Shown in pieces: positions 1 to 9,355 of a DNA stretch of 64,000 nucleotides. The translations under genes and the position numbers were made by a program. The first letter of the stretch is position 1, and every line of letters begins with the position of its first letter. The DNA comes from Paenirhizobium cremeum (GTDB lineage Bacteria; Pseudomonadota; Alphaproteobacteria; Rhizobiales; Rhizobiaceae): the NCBI RefSeq assembly GCF_022884085.1, contig NZ_JAGGCS010000009.1:62001-126000 (forward strand). Direction: 5' to 3'. A model generated the notes under the pieces. It was given only the letters and a program-made list of their open reading frames with translations, had not been told where the DNA came from and did no database searches.

Positions 1-1716
1 ACGACATTTTGGCGCAGCGAAATCTCGCTCAACGTCACGCTGTTTTCCGGCATCTCCCTGATCCTGCTTGTCATCCTCTACGCCTATTTCCAGCAGGTGA
101 AGCGCGCCCGCGACGCGGACGAGATCTTTCTCGAGACCAATGTCAGGGTGGAGACGGCGCTGTCGCGCGGCCGCTGCGGCCTTTGGGACTTCGACCTCGC
201 CTCGCGCAAGCTCTTCTGGTCGCGCTCGATGTACGAGATGCTTGGACTTTCACCGTCCGAGGACATGCTGACCTTTGCCGACGCCGCCAGGCTCATGCAT
301 CCGGCCGACGGCAATCTCTATGCGCTTGCCCGCGCCATCGGCAAAGGCAATTCCCGGCAGATCGATCAGGTCTTCCGCATGCGCCATGCCAACGGCCATT
401 ATGTCTGGATGCGCGCCCGCGCCCAGGTCATCCGTTCCAACACCGGCTGCCTGCACGTCATCGGCATCGCCATGGACGTCACCGAGCAGCATCGCCTTGC
501 CCAGCGCTACGCCGAAGCCGACCAGCGGCTCGCAGACGCGATCGAATGCACCTCCGAGGCCTTCGTTCTGTGGGACAAGAACGACCGCCTGGTGATGTGC
601 AACGCGCATTTCCAGCAAGTCTACGGCCTGCCGGACAGCATCCTTGTGCCCGGTACCGAGCGCGCGGTGGTGCAGGCCGCGGCTGCGCGGCCGATTATCC
701 AGCGCCGCATCGCCGACCCCGATCTCGGCAGCAATTCGCGCACTACCGAGGTGCAACTTGCCGACGAGCGCTGGCTGCAGATCAACGAACGCCGGACACG
801 CGACGGCGGCCTCGTGTCCGTCGGAACCGACATTACCCTCCTGAAGCGCCATCAGGAGCGGTTGCGTGACCAGGAACGGCGCCTGATGGCGACGATCGGC
901 GATCTTTCCGCCTCGCAGAAGAAGCTGGAGCGTCAGAAGGCCGAACTTTCCGTCGCCAACACCAACTACCTCGCGGAAAAGGAACGCGCCGAGGCCGCCA
1001 ACAAGGCGAAATCCGAATTCCTCGCCAATATGAGCCATGAGCTCAGAACTCCGCTCAACGCCATCCTCGGCTTTTCGGAAATCCTCGTCGCCGGCATGTT
1101 CGGCCCGATCGGCTCGCCGAAATATTCCGAATATGCACGCGATATCCATGACAGCGGCAAGCATCTGCTGAACCTCATCAACGATATCCTCGACATGTCG
1201 AAGATCGAGGCGGGACAGATGAAGATCCGCCGCGAGACCATCGATCTCGACGCGCTGATCGAGGAAAGCATGCGGCTTACCGCCATCCCGGCGGACGAGA
1301 AGAACATACTGATCCGGCAGCGCGTTTCGCCCAGCCTGACGATGAACGCGGACCGGCGCGCAATGAAGCAGATCCTGCTCAACATCCTGTCGAATGCGGT
1401 GAAATTCACGGAAGCCGGCGGCCGCATCGCGCTGCGCGCCCGCAGGATCGGCGATGCGGTCACGATCACCATCGCCGACACCGGCATCGGCATCCCCAAA
1501 TCCGCCCTGTCGAAGATCGGGCATCCGTTCGAACAGGTGCAGAGTCAGTACGCCAAGAGCAATGGCGGCTCCGGCCTTGGTCTCGCCATCTCCCGCTCGC
1601 TCGTCGGCATGCACGGCGGCGACCTCAGGATACGTTCCTGCGAAGGCCGCGGTACGGTGGTCTCGGTCAGAATTCCGGACCGGATATCTGTGGAACGGCA
1701 GGATTGCGCGGCCTGA
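1..1716 (+). CDS. PAS-domain sensor histidine kinase (5' end missing)
   Basis: The reading frame is open from the first base of the window, so the start lies upstream; 571 codons remain. A membrane segment lies near visible residues 9-27, followed by two PAS-like regions (about 45-150 and 165-270), a charged linker likely to be a coiled coil, and a HisKA domain with the phosphoacceptor in FLANMSHELRTPLN (His at visible codon 346). The HATPase region shows an N box (NILSNAVKF), DTGIGIP and GGSGLGL. By family it should autophosphorylate and pass phosphate to an unlinked regulator, since none is adjacent. It converges on glnE with only 13 bp between the stops. The signal it senses cannot be told from the sequence. 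Confidence 0.9.
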   Translation, partial: TTFWRSEISLNVTLFSGISLILLVILYAYFQQVKRARDADEIFLETNVRVETALSRGRCGLWDFDLASRKLFWSRSMYEMLGLSPSEDMLTFADAARLMHPADGNLYALARAIGKGNSRQIDQVFRMRHANGHYVWMRARAQVIRSNTGCLHVIGIAMDVTEQHRLAQRYAEADQRLADAIECTSEAFVLWDKNDRLVMCNAHFQQVYGLPDSILVPGTERAVVQAAAARPIIQRRIADPDLGSNSRTTEVQLADERWLQINERRTRDGGLVSVGTDITLLKRHQERLRDQERRLMATIGDLSASQKKLERQKAELSVANTNYLAEKERAEAANKAKSEFLANMSHELRTPLNAILGFSEILVAGMFGPIGSPKYSEYARDIHDSGKHLLNLINDILDMSKIEAGQMKIRRETIDLDALIEESMRLTAIPADEKNILIRQRVSPSLTMNADRRAMKQILLNILSNAVKFTEAGGRIALRARRIGDAVTITIADTGIGIPKSALSKIGHPFEQVQSQYAKSNGGSGLGLAISRSLVGMHGGDLRIRSCEGRGTVVSVRIPDRISVERQDCAA

Positions 1717-1729
1717 AACGCCGACGCGC

Positions 1730-4687
1730 TCAAGTCTTCACGATGTTCTGGAACACCTTCCGCGTCGCCTTCGAGAGCCGCCTCACCTCCGCCTCCAGCG
1801 TCTTCAGATCCGGGCAGTCACCGGCCTGGCAGACGAGATCGGCGAGGCCGGCGGGCACGTTGTCCGGATCGAAGGGACCGTCGATGCAAAGACGGATTAC
1901 CTGTGAGAGATCCGTATAGAGCCGGAGCGCCGTCAGGCAGGTTTCAAGATCGTTCGGATCGAGCAGGACGCCGCCCAACTGCCTGAGGGCATCCGCCGTC
2001 GAATGCCCGTTCACATGCACATCGACGCCTCTGCCCTTGGCGATCAGGGCGAGGTATTGCGCGATGAATTCAATGTCGATCAACCCGCCCGGGATGAGCT
2101 TGAAATCCCAAATGTCGCGCGACGGCTTTTCCTTTTCGATCAGGGCGCGCATTTCCGCCACGTCAGCGGCGATGCCGGCTTCTTTTCTTGGCCTTGCAAG
2201 CACGGTCTCGATGATGGCCCTCGTGCGCTCGGCAAGATCCTCGTCACCGCAGATAAGCCGCGCGCGCGTCAGCGCCATGTGTTCCCAGGTCCAGGCTTCC
2301 TCGAGCTGGTATTTCTCGAAGGCACGCAAACGGGTCGCGACCGGCCCCTTGTTGCCGGAGGGCCTGAGCCGCATGTCCACCTCGTAGAGAACTCCCTCGG
2401 CAGTCGGCGCCGAAAGGGCGGCGATGAGGCGCTGCGTCATCCGGGTGAAATAGCGGACCGGGTCGAGCGGCTTCGGCCCGTCGGAATCGCCCGCGTCGTC
2501 CGCATGTTCGTAGAGAAGGATGAGATCGACGTCCGACCCGGCCGTCAGCTCGAAACTGCCGAGCTTGCCCATGCCCGCAAGCGCCACGGTGCCACCTTCG
2601 ATGCGCCCGTGGCTTGCCTCCATTTCCTCCACCACGGCCTTCAGCGTCTCACCGATGACTAGGCCTGCGAGATCGGTGAAGGCATGGGCGGCCTGTGTGC
2701 CCCCGATGGCCCCCGTGAGCAGGCGTATGCCGATGAGGAACCGCTGTTCAGCCGCGAAGATCCGGAGGCGATCGAGAATTTCTTCGTAGAAGCGGCTGCC
2801 GTTCAGGAAGGAGGCGAGCCTTTTCGCCAGGTAGTCGCGGGTCGGCAGTTCCACCATCAGGCCGGGATCGAGCATGCCGTCGAAGACATGGGGACGCCGG
2901 GCGATGATCTCGGCAAGCCTCGGCGCCGACGACATGATGTTGACGATCAGGTCGAGCAATGCCGGATTGTTGCCGAGCAAGGAGAAGAGCTGGATGCCGG
3001 CAGGCAGGCCTGAGAGGAAATTATCGAAGCGCAGCAGGGCTTCGTCCGCACGGCGGCTTTCGCCGAAGGCCTTGAGAAGCTCGGGCATCAGTTCTGTCAG
3101 GCGTTCTCGCGCCTCGACGGATTGCGTGGCGCGATAGCGGCCGTAATGCCAGGTGCGAATGACGCGGGAAATATCCTCCGGCCGCTCGAAGCCGAGGCTT
3201 TTCAGCGTCTTCAGCGTGTCCGGGTCGTCCTGCTGTCCGGTGAAGACCAGGTTTCCCGTCGCCGTCGACAGCTTTTCCTCATGCTCGAACAGACGCGCGT
3301 AACGGCGCTCGACGGTCTTCAGCACGTTTTCCAGCCTGGCGGAGAAACCCGCCGTGTCGGAAAAGCCGGTCATGAAGGCGATGCGGCGAAGTTCCGCCTC
3401 CGTATCGGGCAGAAGATGAGTCTGCTCGTCATGAACCATCTGGATTCGATGCTCGATATCGCGCAGGAACCAGTAACAGGCGATCAGTTCCTCGCAGGTC
3501 TCGCCGTCGATCCAGTTCGCGCCGGCAAGCGCGCGAAGAGCGGCTTCCGTCGGCCGCACCCTCAGTTCCGGCATGCGCCCGCCGGCGATCAATTGCTGCG
3601 TCTGGGCGAAGAATTCGATCTCGCGGATGCCGCCACGGCCGAGCTTGACATTGTGTCCCTTGACCGCAATCGCTCCGTGGCCCTTGTGGACGTGGATCTG
3701 CCGCTTGATCGAATGAATGTCGGCAATCGCCGCATAGTCGAGATATTTCCGGAAAACGAAGGGTACCAGTTCCCGCTGGAACTGCTCGCCGGCCACAAGG
3801 TCGCCGGCGATGGGACGGGCCTTGATATAGGCGGCGCGCTCCCAGTTCTGCCCCCGCCCCTCGTAATAGAGAAGCGCCGCCTCCACGGGCACGGCAAGCG
3901 GCGTCGAACCCGGATCAGGACGCAGGCGAAGATCGGTGCGGAAGACATAGCCGTCGGCCGTGCGCTCCTGCAGGATGCGCACCAGCCGGCGCATCATCCG
4001 GCCATAGGTCTCCGTCGCATCCTCGGGCGCGGCGAGGATGCCCGCTTCCGGCTCGAAGAAGACGACGAGATCGACATCGGAGGAATAGTTGAGTTCGCAG
4101 GCGCCGAGCTTGCCCATGCCGAGCACGATCAGGCCGCTTCCCATCGAAGGCTCGGAAGGGTTCTTGAGGGTCAGTTTGCCCGCCTCCTGGCCTGCGACGA
4201 GCAGATGGTCGATTGCGGCTGCCACCGATGCGTCCGCAATGGCGCTCAGCCAGCGCGTGGTGTCGCGTGCGTCGAAAATCCGCGCCAGATCGGCAAGCGC
4301 GGTCAGGAAGGCTGCCTTGCGCTTGGCGACCCTCAGCCGCGACATCACCTGCGCCTCGGTGGCCGGCGGTCCGCCGGGCTCGCCTTTCCAGGCATCGCGC
4401 GCCGTGGCAACCAGCGTCTCCAGCATGGGCACGATCGGCTTTTCGATGGCATCGGCGAGCAGCGACGGCGAAAGGTTCGCAACCTCCCGCAGGTAAGGGG
4501 AAAGCGTCAGCGCCGCCGTGACGAAGCTCTTCAGCGGCCCTTCATTCGCCAGCAGATCCGCGATGGCCGGTTCGTTCCTGCCCGCATCCTTGAGCGTCGA
4601 TAGGACCGATTTCAGCTCCGCCTGGTTGAATGGCCGGATCACATCCGCCGCAACCTCCGCCAGACGTGTCGTCTCTGCTTGCCTCAT
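1730..4687 (-). CDS. glnE: Bifunctional glutamine synthetase adenylyltransferase / adenylyl-removing enzyme
   Basis: About 985 residues, the usual length for GlnE. It adds AMP to or removes it from glutamine synthetase in response to PII and glutamine, so it controls nitrogen assimilation. Both nucleotidyltransferase halves are present with their GSDxD-type motifs: SSDVDLVVFFEP in the N-terminal half and GSDVDLILLYE in the C-terminal half, each followed by a helical GlnD-UR-like region. The ATG at 4687 is preceded by GGAGG at good spacing; an in-frame TTG at 4753 would extend it by 22 residues but looks less likely. It is the last gene after the sensor kinase pair, the order seen in Rhizobium and Sinorhizobium. 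Confidence 0.95.
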   Translation of the reverse strand: MRQAETTRLAEVAADVIRPFNQAELKSVLSTLKDAGRNEPAIADLLANEGPLKSFVTAALTLSPYLREVANLSPSLLADAIEKPIVPMLETLVATARDAWKGEPGGPPATEAQVMSRLRVAKRKAAFLTALADLARIFDARDTTRWLSAIADASVAAAIDHLLVAGQEAGKLTLKNPSEPSMGSGLIVLGMGKLGACELNYSSDVDLVVFFEPEAGILAAPEDATETYGRMMRRLVRILQERTADGYVFRTDLRLRPDPGSTPLAVPVEAALLYYEGRGQNWERAAYIKARPIAGDLVAGEQFQRELVPFVFRKYLDYAAIADIHSIKRQIHVHKGHGAIAVKGHNVKLGRGGIREIEFFAQTQQLIAGGRMPELRVRPTEAALRALAGANWIDGETCEELIACYWFLRDIEHRIQMVHDEQTHLLPDTEAELRRIAFMTGFSDTAGFSARLENVLKTVERRYARLFEHEEKLSTATGNLVFTGQQDDPDTLKTLKSLGFERPEDISRVIRTWHYGRYRATQSVEARERLTELMPELLKAFGESRRADEALLRFDNFLSGLPAGIQLFSLLGNNPALLDLIVNIMSSAPRLAEIIARRPHVFDGMLDPGLMVELPTRDYLAKRLASFLNGSRFYEEILDRLRIFAAEQRFLIGIRLLTGAIGGTQAAHAFTDLAGLVIGETLKAVVEEMEASHGRIEGGTVALAGMGKLGSFELTAGSDVDLILLYEHADDAGDSDGPKPLDPVRYFTRMTQRLIAALSAPTAEGVLYEVDMRLRPSGNKGPVATRLRAFEKYQLEEAWTWEHMALTRARLICGDEDLAERTRAIIETVLARPRKEAGIAADVAEMRALIEKEKPSRDIWDFKLIPGGLIDIEFIAQYLALIAKGRGVDVHVNGHSTADALRQLGGVLLDPNDLETCLTALRLYTDLSQVIRLCIDGPFDPDNVPAGLADLVCQAGDCPDLKTLEAEVRRLSKATRKVFQNIVKT

Positions 4688-4755
4688 CTCACAGGCCTCC
4701 CTCCGGGCGAAATTGCCGGGGTCCTCTCCCCCGAATCCCGTTTCGCGAGGCAAAG

Positions 4756-6165
4756 TTAGGGCTTCTGGCCGGGAAAGACCATGGCCGCGGTCAAGCCCTT
4801 GTCGGGGGCGTCGTCCTGATGGGTATCGGAAAGTTCGAGGCGACCGCCATGCAGCGCCATGATCGCGCAGACCAGCGAGAGACCAAGACCCGTTCCGGGC
4901 TTGGATCGGCTCTTATCCAGGCGGACGAAGCGCTTGACCACTTCTTCCCGCTTGTCGGCGGCAACGCCCGGCCCGCTGTCGGAAACCCGGAGTTCCACGC
5001 CGGCGCCGGTCTTGGCGACGGTCACCTTCACCTTGCGGTCGCGATCTCCCTCGGCGCCGTATTTTATGGCGTTGTCGATGAGGTTGGAGATTGCCTGGCC
5101 GACGAGTTCGCGATTTCCCCTTACGGAGAGACCCGGCGCAATCTCGGTTTCGAGCGTCAGCCCCGCCTCCTCCGCCACCGGTTCGTAAAGCTCCGCGCTG
5201 TCGGCGGCGATGGCCGAAAGATCGATGTCCGTCAGTTCGGCTGCGATCGAGCCCGCCTCGACGCGCGAGATCATCAGGAGCGCGTTGAAGGTGCGGATCA
5301 GCTGGTCGGATTCGGCGATGATGCCTTCCAGAGCCGTCCTGCGGGTCGCGTCGTCGTCCTCGCTCAGCGCGTCGGCGGCCTTGTTGCGCAGACGGGTCAG
5401 CGGCGTCTTCAGGTCGTGAGCGATATTGTCCGAGACCTGGCGCAGGCCCTCGTTCAGCTTCTCGATGCGGCCCAGCATCTCGTTCAGCGAAGAGGAGAGA
5501 CGGTCGAACTCGTCGCCGGAGCCGGACACCGGCAGCCGCTCCGAGAGATCGCCCGCCATGATCTTCTTGCTGGCGGCCGAGACGCGGTCGATGCGCTTCA
5601 GGGCATTGCGGCCGATCGCGAACCAGATGATGACCGCGCCGGTCCCCATGATCGCGAGCGCCACCATCAGGGCCTGCCGCACCAGCAGCCGCAGTTTTGT
5701 GGGTTCGCCAAGATCCCGGCCGACCAGCACTCTCAGGCTGTTGTCGAGGAAGAAGACATGACCCGCCGCCACGTGCCGCTGCACATCGCCGCTCTCGTTG
5801 TAACGCTCATATCGGAAGGGAAAGTCCGTCCAGCCCTCGTGATCGAACACGCCGGGCTGAACCGAGGCGACGTTGCCGGCGAGGATCTCGCCATTCGGTC
5901 CGGCGATCACGTAAAGATTGGCGCCCGGCTGGCGGGCGCGGCGCTCCATGATCGCGAGAAGGCGATTGATGCCGCCACGCTCATAGGCCGTCGTGATTTC
6001 CTGAACCTCTTCCTTCAGCGAGTCGCGCGTCTGGGTGTAGAGGATGCGCTCGGAAAGCGCCGTCACATAGATGACGAGCAGCGCCGCGCACAGGGCGAAG
6101 AGACCGATGTAAAGCGCCGACAGCCGGACGGCCGTCGACTTGAACAGGAGCTTGGCGCGGCTCAT
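4756..6165 (-). CDS. Two-component sensor histidine kinase (HAMP type)
   Basis: 469 residues. There is one membrane segment near residues 13-35, a periplasmic region to about 160, a second membrane segment (about 163-187) and a HAMP domain. HisKA follows with His in NIAHDLKTPLTRLR, then HATPase motifs NLIDNAIKYG, DSGPGV and GTGLGLSLV. It starts 7 bp after the stop of the upstream response regulator, so the two are surely co-transcribed and cognate. The pair sits between degP and glnE as in other Rhizobiaceae, where it has no well-known name; a role in envelope stress is plausible from the degP neighbour but is inference. Confidence 0.92.
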   Translation of the reverse strand: MSRAKLLFKSTAVRLSALYIGLFALCAALLVIYVTALSERILYTQTRDSLKEEVQEITTAYERGGINRLLAIMERRARQPGANLYVIAGPNGEILAGNVASVQPGVFDHEGWTDFPFRYERYNESGDVQRHVAAGHVFFLDNSLRVLVGRDLGEPTKLRLLVRQALMVALAIMGTGAVIIWFAIGRNALKRIDRVSAASKKIMAGDLSERLPVSGSGDEFDRLSSSLNEMLGRIEKLNEGLRQVSDNIAHDLKTPLTRLRNKAADALSEDDDATRRTALEGIIAESDQLIRTFNALLMISRVEAGSIAAELTDIDLSAIAADSAELYEPVAEEAGLTLETEIAPGLSVRGNRELVGQAISNLIDNAIKYGAEGDRDRKVKVTVAKTGAGVELRVSDSGPGVAADKREEVVKRFVRLDKSRSKPGTGLGLSLVCAIMALHGGRLELSDTHQDDAPDKGLTAAMVFPGQKP

Positions 6166-6172
6166 CCCGATA

Positions 6173-6850
6173 TCAGCCTTCGTCCTTAATCATGTAACCT
6201 GCGCCGCGAACGGTCTTCAGCAGCGGCTTGTCGAAATCCTTCTCGATCTTGGAGCGAAGCCGGGAGACATGCACGTCGATGACGTTGGTTTGCGGATCGA
6301 AATGATAGTCCCAGACGTTTTCGAGCAGCATGGTGCGGGTCACCACCTGGCCGGCATTCTTCATCAGGTATTCGAGAAGGCGGAATTCGCGCGGCTGCAG
6401 CAGGATTTCCTTGCCGGCACGCTTGACCTCGTGGGACAGCCGGTCGAGTTCGAGATCGCCGACACGGTACATCATATCCTGTTCCGGCTTGCCCTTGCGG
6501 CGGCCGAGCACTTCGACGCGGGCCAGCAATTCTGAAAACGCATAGGGCTTGGGAAGGTAGTCGTCGCCGCCTGCGCGAAGGCCGGTCACCCGGTCGTCGA
6601 CCTGCCCGAGCGCGGAGAGGATCAGCACCGGCGTATCGATGCCGCGCTTCCTCAGTTCGCTGATGACGGAAAGCCCGTCGCGGCGCGGCAGCATGCGGTC
6701 GATGACCATCACGTCATAGGCATTCTCCGACCCCATGAACAGGCCGCTTTCGCCATCGCTGGCATGATCGGCGACAATGCCCGCCTCACGGAAAGCCTTC
6801 GTCATGTAGGCGGCGGCTTCCAGGTCGTCTTCAATAACCAATATCTTCAT
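6173..6850 (-). CDS. OmpR/PhoB-family response regulator
   Basis: 225 residues from the ATG that opens MKILVIEDD. The receiver domain has the acidic pair EDD, the phospho-acceptor in VMVIDRMLP, a Thr/Ser position (LILSALG) and the conserved Lys in YLPKPYAFSELLAR. The C-terminal winged helix (about 130-222) ends with VDVHVSRLRSKIEKDF and VRGAGYMIKD, typical of OmpR-type DNA-binding domains. It is the partner of the kinase encoded 7 bp downstream. Longer in-frame extensions upstream lack family similarity and were not used. Confidence 0.93.
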   Translation of the reverse strand: MKILVIEDDLEAAAYMTKAFREAGIVADHASDGESGLFMGSENAYDVMVIDRMLPRRDGLSVISELRKRGIDTPVLILSALGQVDDRVTGLRAGGDDYLPKPYAFSELLARVEVLGRRKGKPEQDMMYRVGDLELDRLSHEVKRAGKEILLQPREFRLLEYLMKNAGQVVTRTMLLENVWDYHFDPQTNVIDVHVSRLRSKIEKDFDKPLLKTVRGAGYMIKDEG

Positions 6851-6962
6851 GTGCGCGACATTACCGCCGGCCATGCCATCGGCACAACCGGAATCGGCTG
6901 GTCCCACAGTCCCGCTTCCTCCGGAATTCATGCTCTCGTCCTTGTTTTCCGTTTAGACAAAC

Positions 6963-6993
6963 GGGGCGCCGAAGACCCGATCTTCGGCGCCCC
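6963..6993 (-). terminator. Hairpin after degP
   Basis: A 13-bp perfect stem (GGGGCGCCGAAGA and its complement) with a 5-nt loop lies 25 bp past the degP stop. On the minus strand it is followed by GTTTGTC, a weak T-rich stretch, which suits termination of the degP transcript ahead of the response regulator gene. Confidence 0.7.
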
Positions 6994-7017
6994 GCGGTCA
7001 GTCAGTGCCGAGGGGCA

Positions 7018-8574
7018 TCAGCCCTGGTTGATCGGAAGGGCCACGAAGCGGCTGCCGTTGTCCGATTCGATCTGGAACAGCGCCTTGGTGCGTCCGTCCT
7101 TCTTGGCCTGGTCAATCACCTTCATCACGTCGGCCGCCGAGGCGACCGGCTGGTTGTTGACGGAGGTGATCTTCTCGCCGGCCTTCATGCCCTTGTCGGC
7201 GGCGTCGGAGTCCGGATCGACATCGATGATCGACAGGCCCTTGCCATCTTCGGCCGGAGCAACGGAGATGCCCATGTTGGCGAGCGCCTGCTCGGTGGCC
7301 GGAGCCTGGCTGCTGCCCTCGCTTCCTTCGCCGGCGAGCGCCTGCTCGCTCGGCAGGGTGCCGAGATCGACCTTGACGGAAACCGCCTTGCCTTCACGCC
7401 ACAGGGATACGTCGACCTGGGTTCCAGGTGCGAAGGCAGCGATACGGCGGGCGAGATCGCGGGGGTCCTTGACCGGCTCGCCGTTGACGGCGGTCACGAC
7501 GTCGCCCTGCTTGATGCCGGCCTTGTCGCCCGGCGAACCGGCCTGCGGCGAGACAACCAGCGCGCCGCTCGCTTCGGACAGGCCGAGCGAGTCGGCGATA
7601 TCCTGGGTTACCGGCTGGATCTGAACGCCCAACCAGCCGCGCTGCACGCTGCCGCCTTCCTTGAGCTTGGCGATCACGTCCTTGGCGACCGATGCCGGGA
7701 TGGCGAAGGCGATACCGACATTGCCGCCGGAAGGCGAGAAGATGGCGGTGTTGATGCCGACCACCTGACCGGCCAGGTTGAAGTCCGGGCCACCCGAATT
7801 GCCGCGGTTCACGGCGGCGTCGATCTGGATGTAGTCGTCATAGGGGCCGGAGCCGATATCGCGGCCACGGGCCGAGATGATGCCGGCCGTCACCGTTCCG
7901 CCGAGACCGAAGGGGTTGCCGACGGCAACGACCCAGTCGCCGACGCGCATCGCCTCGTCATCGGCGAAGTCGACATAGGTGAATTTCTGCTTGGGATTGT
8001 CGACCTTGAGCAGCGCGAGGTCGGTGCGGCTGTCCTTACCGACCAGCTTGGCATCGAGTTCCTTGCCGTCGTTCATCACGATGGTGAAGGCGGCGCCGTC
8101 GTCGACGACGTGGTTGTTGGTGACGATGTAGCCGTCTTCGGAGATGAAGAAGCCGGAGCCCTGCGAGGTCGGGCGCAGGCGGCCCTTGCCTTCCCGGTGT
8201 TCACGCGGGTCGGCATTCGGACCGCGGTCCCTGCCGTCCGGGCCCGGCATGCCGAATTCCTTGAAGAAGCGCTTCAGCGGATGGTCGTCGGGAAGATCGT
8301 CGAAGCCGCGACCGCCGAAGTTGAACGAGAAGTTGCTCTCGTCGGAAGTGTTCTGGACGTTGGACTGAACGCGGACGGAAACGACGGCCGGCGAAACGGC
8401 GGCCACGACGTCGGCGAAGCTCGGAACCTGTGCGGCCTGAACCCTGACGGCTTCCGCATAGGCCGAATTGACGGCGACCGGAAGAGCGCCGGCCAACATC
8501 AGCGCGGCAAGGCCGGCTGCGGTCGAGTTCTTCAGGATCGTCTTGAGGTTGGAGCGACCGTTCTTTTCAGACAT
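7018..8574 (-). CDS. degP: Periplasmic serine protease/chaperone DegP (HtrA, protease Do)
   Basis: About 518 residues with an N-terminal signal sequence (hydrophobic stretch ending near AYA-EAV). The trypsin-like domain shows the triad: His in IVTNNHVVDD, Asp in SRTDLALLKV, Ser in NRGNSGGP. Two PDZ domains follow (about 300-395 and 420-510). The family degrades or refolds damaged envelope proteins. An ATG at 8589 would add five residues (MKVTS); the ATG at 8574 matches the family better. The gene lies downstream of ccmH and upstream of a two-component pair, the standard rhizobial arrangement. Confidence 0.95.
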   Translation of the reverse strand: MSEKNGRSNLKTILKNSTAAGLAALMLAGALPVAVNSAYAEAVRVQAAQVPSFADVVAAVSPAVVSVRVQSNVQNTSDESNFSFNFGGRGFDDLPDDHPLKRFFKEFGMPGPDGRDRGPNADPREHREGKGRLRPTSQGSGFFISEDGYIVTNNHVVDDGAAFTIVMNDGKELDAKLVGKDSRTDLALLKVDNPKQKFTYVDFADDEAMRVGDWVVAVGNPFGLGGTVTAGIISARGRDIGSGPYDDYIQIDAAVNRGNSGGPDFNLAGQVVGINTAIFSPSGGNVGIAFAIPASVAKDVIAKLKEGGSVQRGWLGVQIQPVTQDIADSLGLSEASGALVVSPQAGSPGDKAGIKQGDVVTAVNGEPVKDPRDLARRIAAFAPGTQVDVSLWREGKAVSVKVDLGTLPSEQALAGEGSEGSSQAPATEQALANMGISVAPAEDGKGLSIIDVDPDSDAADKGMKAGEKITSVNNQPVASAADVMKVIDQAKKDGRTKALFQIESDNGSRFVALPINQG

Positions 8575-8749
8575 GGATGTTACCTTCATCTGTTCTTCTT
8601 GCTGGAGACCGGGAGAACCCGGCGGGAAGCGGTGGATGAAGGAGATATAGGCCGCGTCACCTTACTGCGAACTGTACGGAGGATGAAAACTTGGTAATCT
8701 TTCCGAAAGGCCCGAAAACGCGATGTACGCGCGGGCCGGACGGCCTCCG

Positions 8750-9355
8750 TCACTCGTCGAGCAGCTTGCCGAGACGCGCTTCCTCGTCGGCGGAAAGCTT
8801 CTGCGGAACGGGTTTTGCCCGGCCGCGGGCATAACCGAAAGCAACGCCGAGACCGATGACGAAGAGCACTCCGGGAAGCCCCCAGAGCAGCAGCGTGTGC
8901 ATGGACAGGCGCGGTTTCAGCAGCACGAATTCGCCATAGCGCGACACGACGTAGTCGATCACCTGCTGGTCGCTGTCGCCGTTGACGATCCGCTCGCGCA
9001 CGAGGAGCCGCAGGTCGCGGGCAAGCTCGGCATTCGAATCATCGATCGACTGGTTCTGGCAGACCATGCAGCGCAATTGCGCCGAAAGATCCCTCGCCCG
9101 CTGCTCGAGCTTCGGGTCGGGCAGAATTTCGTCCGGATTGACGGCCAGCGCCGGAAGGGGGGCTAGGAGGAGAAAAATCAGAAGGAATGAAGCAAGTCCC
9201 CCTCTGGCCTGCCGGCCCTCTCCCCCACGAGGGGGGAGAAAACGCGCGGCAAGGTCTTGCGCCCACCCTGACAGCCAAGTGAGGCGGTTAAGCCCCTCCC
9301 GCTTGTGGGAAGGGGTTGGAGAGGGGTTTATCCGAGAAGAAGCTACCGTCCTCAT
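8750..9355 (-). CDS. ccmH: Cytochrome c-type biogenesis protein CcmH/CycL with an in-frame repeat insertion
   Basis: 201 residues. The mature part is a normal CcmH: VNPDE, a redox motif [10 protein letters not shown] (Cys96 and Cys99) that reduces apocytochrome haem-binding cysteines, and a C-terminal membrane helix. The ATG overlaps the ccmF stop (ATGA), so translation is coupled. Unusually, residues 8-53 (about 9197-9334) are encoded by a palindromic intergenic-type repeat without a stop, which puts about 50 polar residues before the hydrophobic signal segment (54-71). No other ATG or GTG start lies nearer the signal. The protein is probably still made, but export may be altered. Confidence 0.88.
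   Translation of the reverse strand: MRTVASSRINPSPTPSHKREGLNRLTWLSGWAQDLAARFLPPRGGEGRQARGGLASFLLIFLLLAPLPALAVNPDEILPDPKLEQRARDLSAQLRCMVCQNQSIDDSNAELARDLRLLVRERIVNGDSDQQVIDYVVSRYGEFVLLKPRLSMHTLLLWGLPGVLFVIGLGVAFGYARGRAKPVPQKLSADEEARLGKLLDE
9197..9334. repeat. Palindromic repeat element inside ccmH
   Basis: About 138 bp containing two inverted repeats: one around 9218-9242 (CCCTCTCCCCC ... GGGGGGAGA) and one around 9294-9330 (CCCCTCCC, TGGGAAGGGG, GGAGAGGGG). The make-up is that of the short palindromic elements normally found between genes in Rhizobiaceae. The length is a multiple of three and no stop occurs in the ccmH frame, so it is translated. Confidence 0.7.

Noticed and set aside
250..1614. 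Long open frame on the minus strand opposite the PAS sensor kinase
   Set aside because: It mirrors the codon pattern of the kinase gene and shows no domain pattern of its own; high-GC shadow frame.
3122..4603. 493-codon + strand frame opposite glnE
   Set aside because: Arginine/glycine-rich shadow of a clear GlnE; no ribosome site or family pattern.
4630..6189. 519-codon + strand frame opposite the sensor kinase
   Set aside because: Shadow of the kinase gene; composition biased, no recognisable motif.
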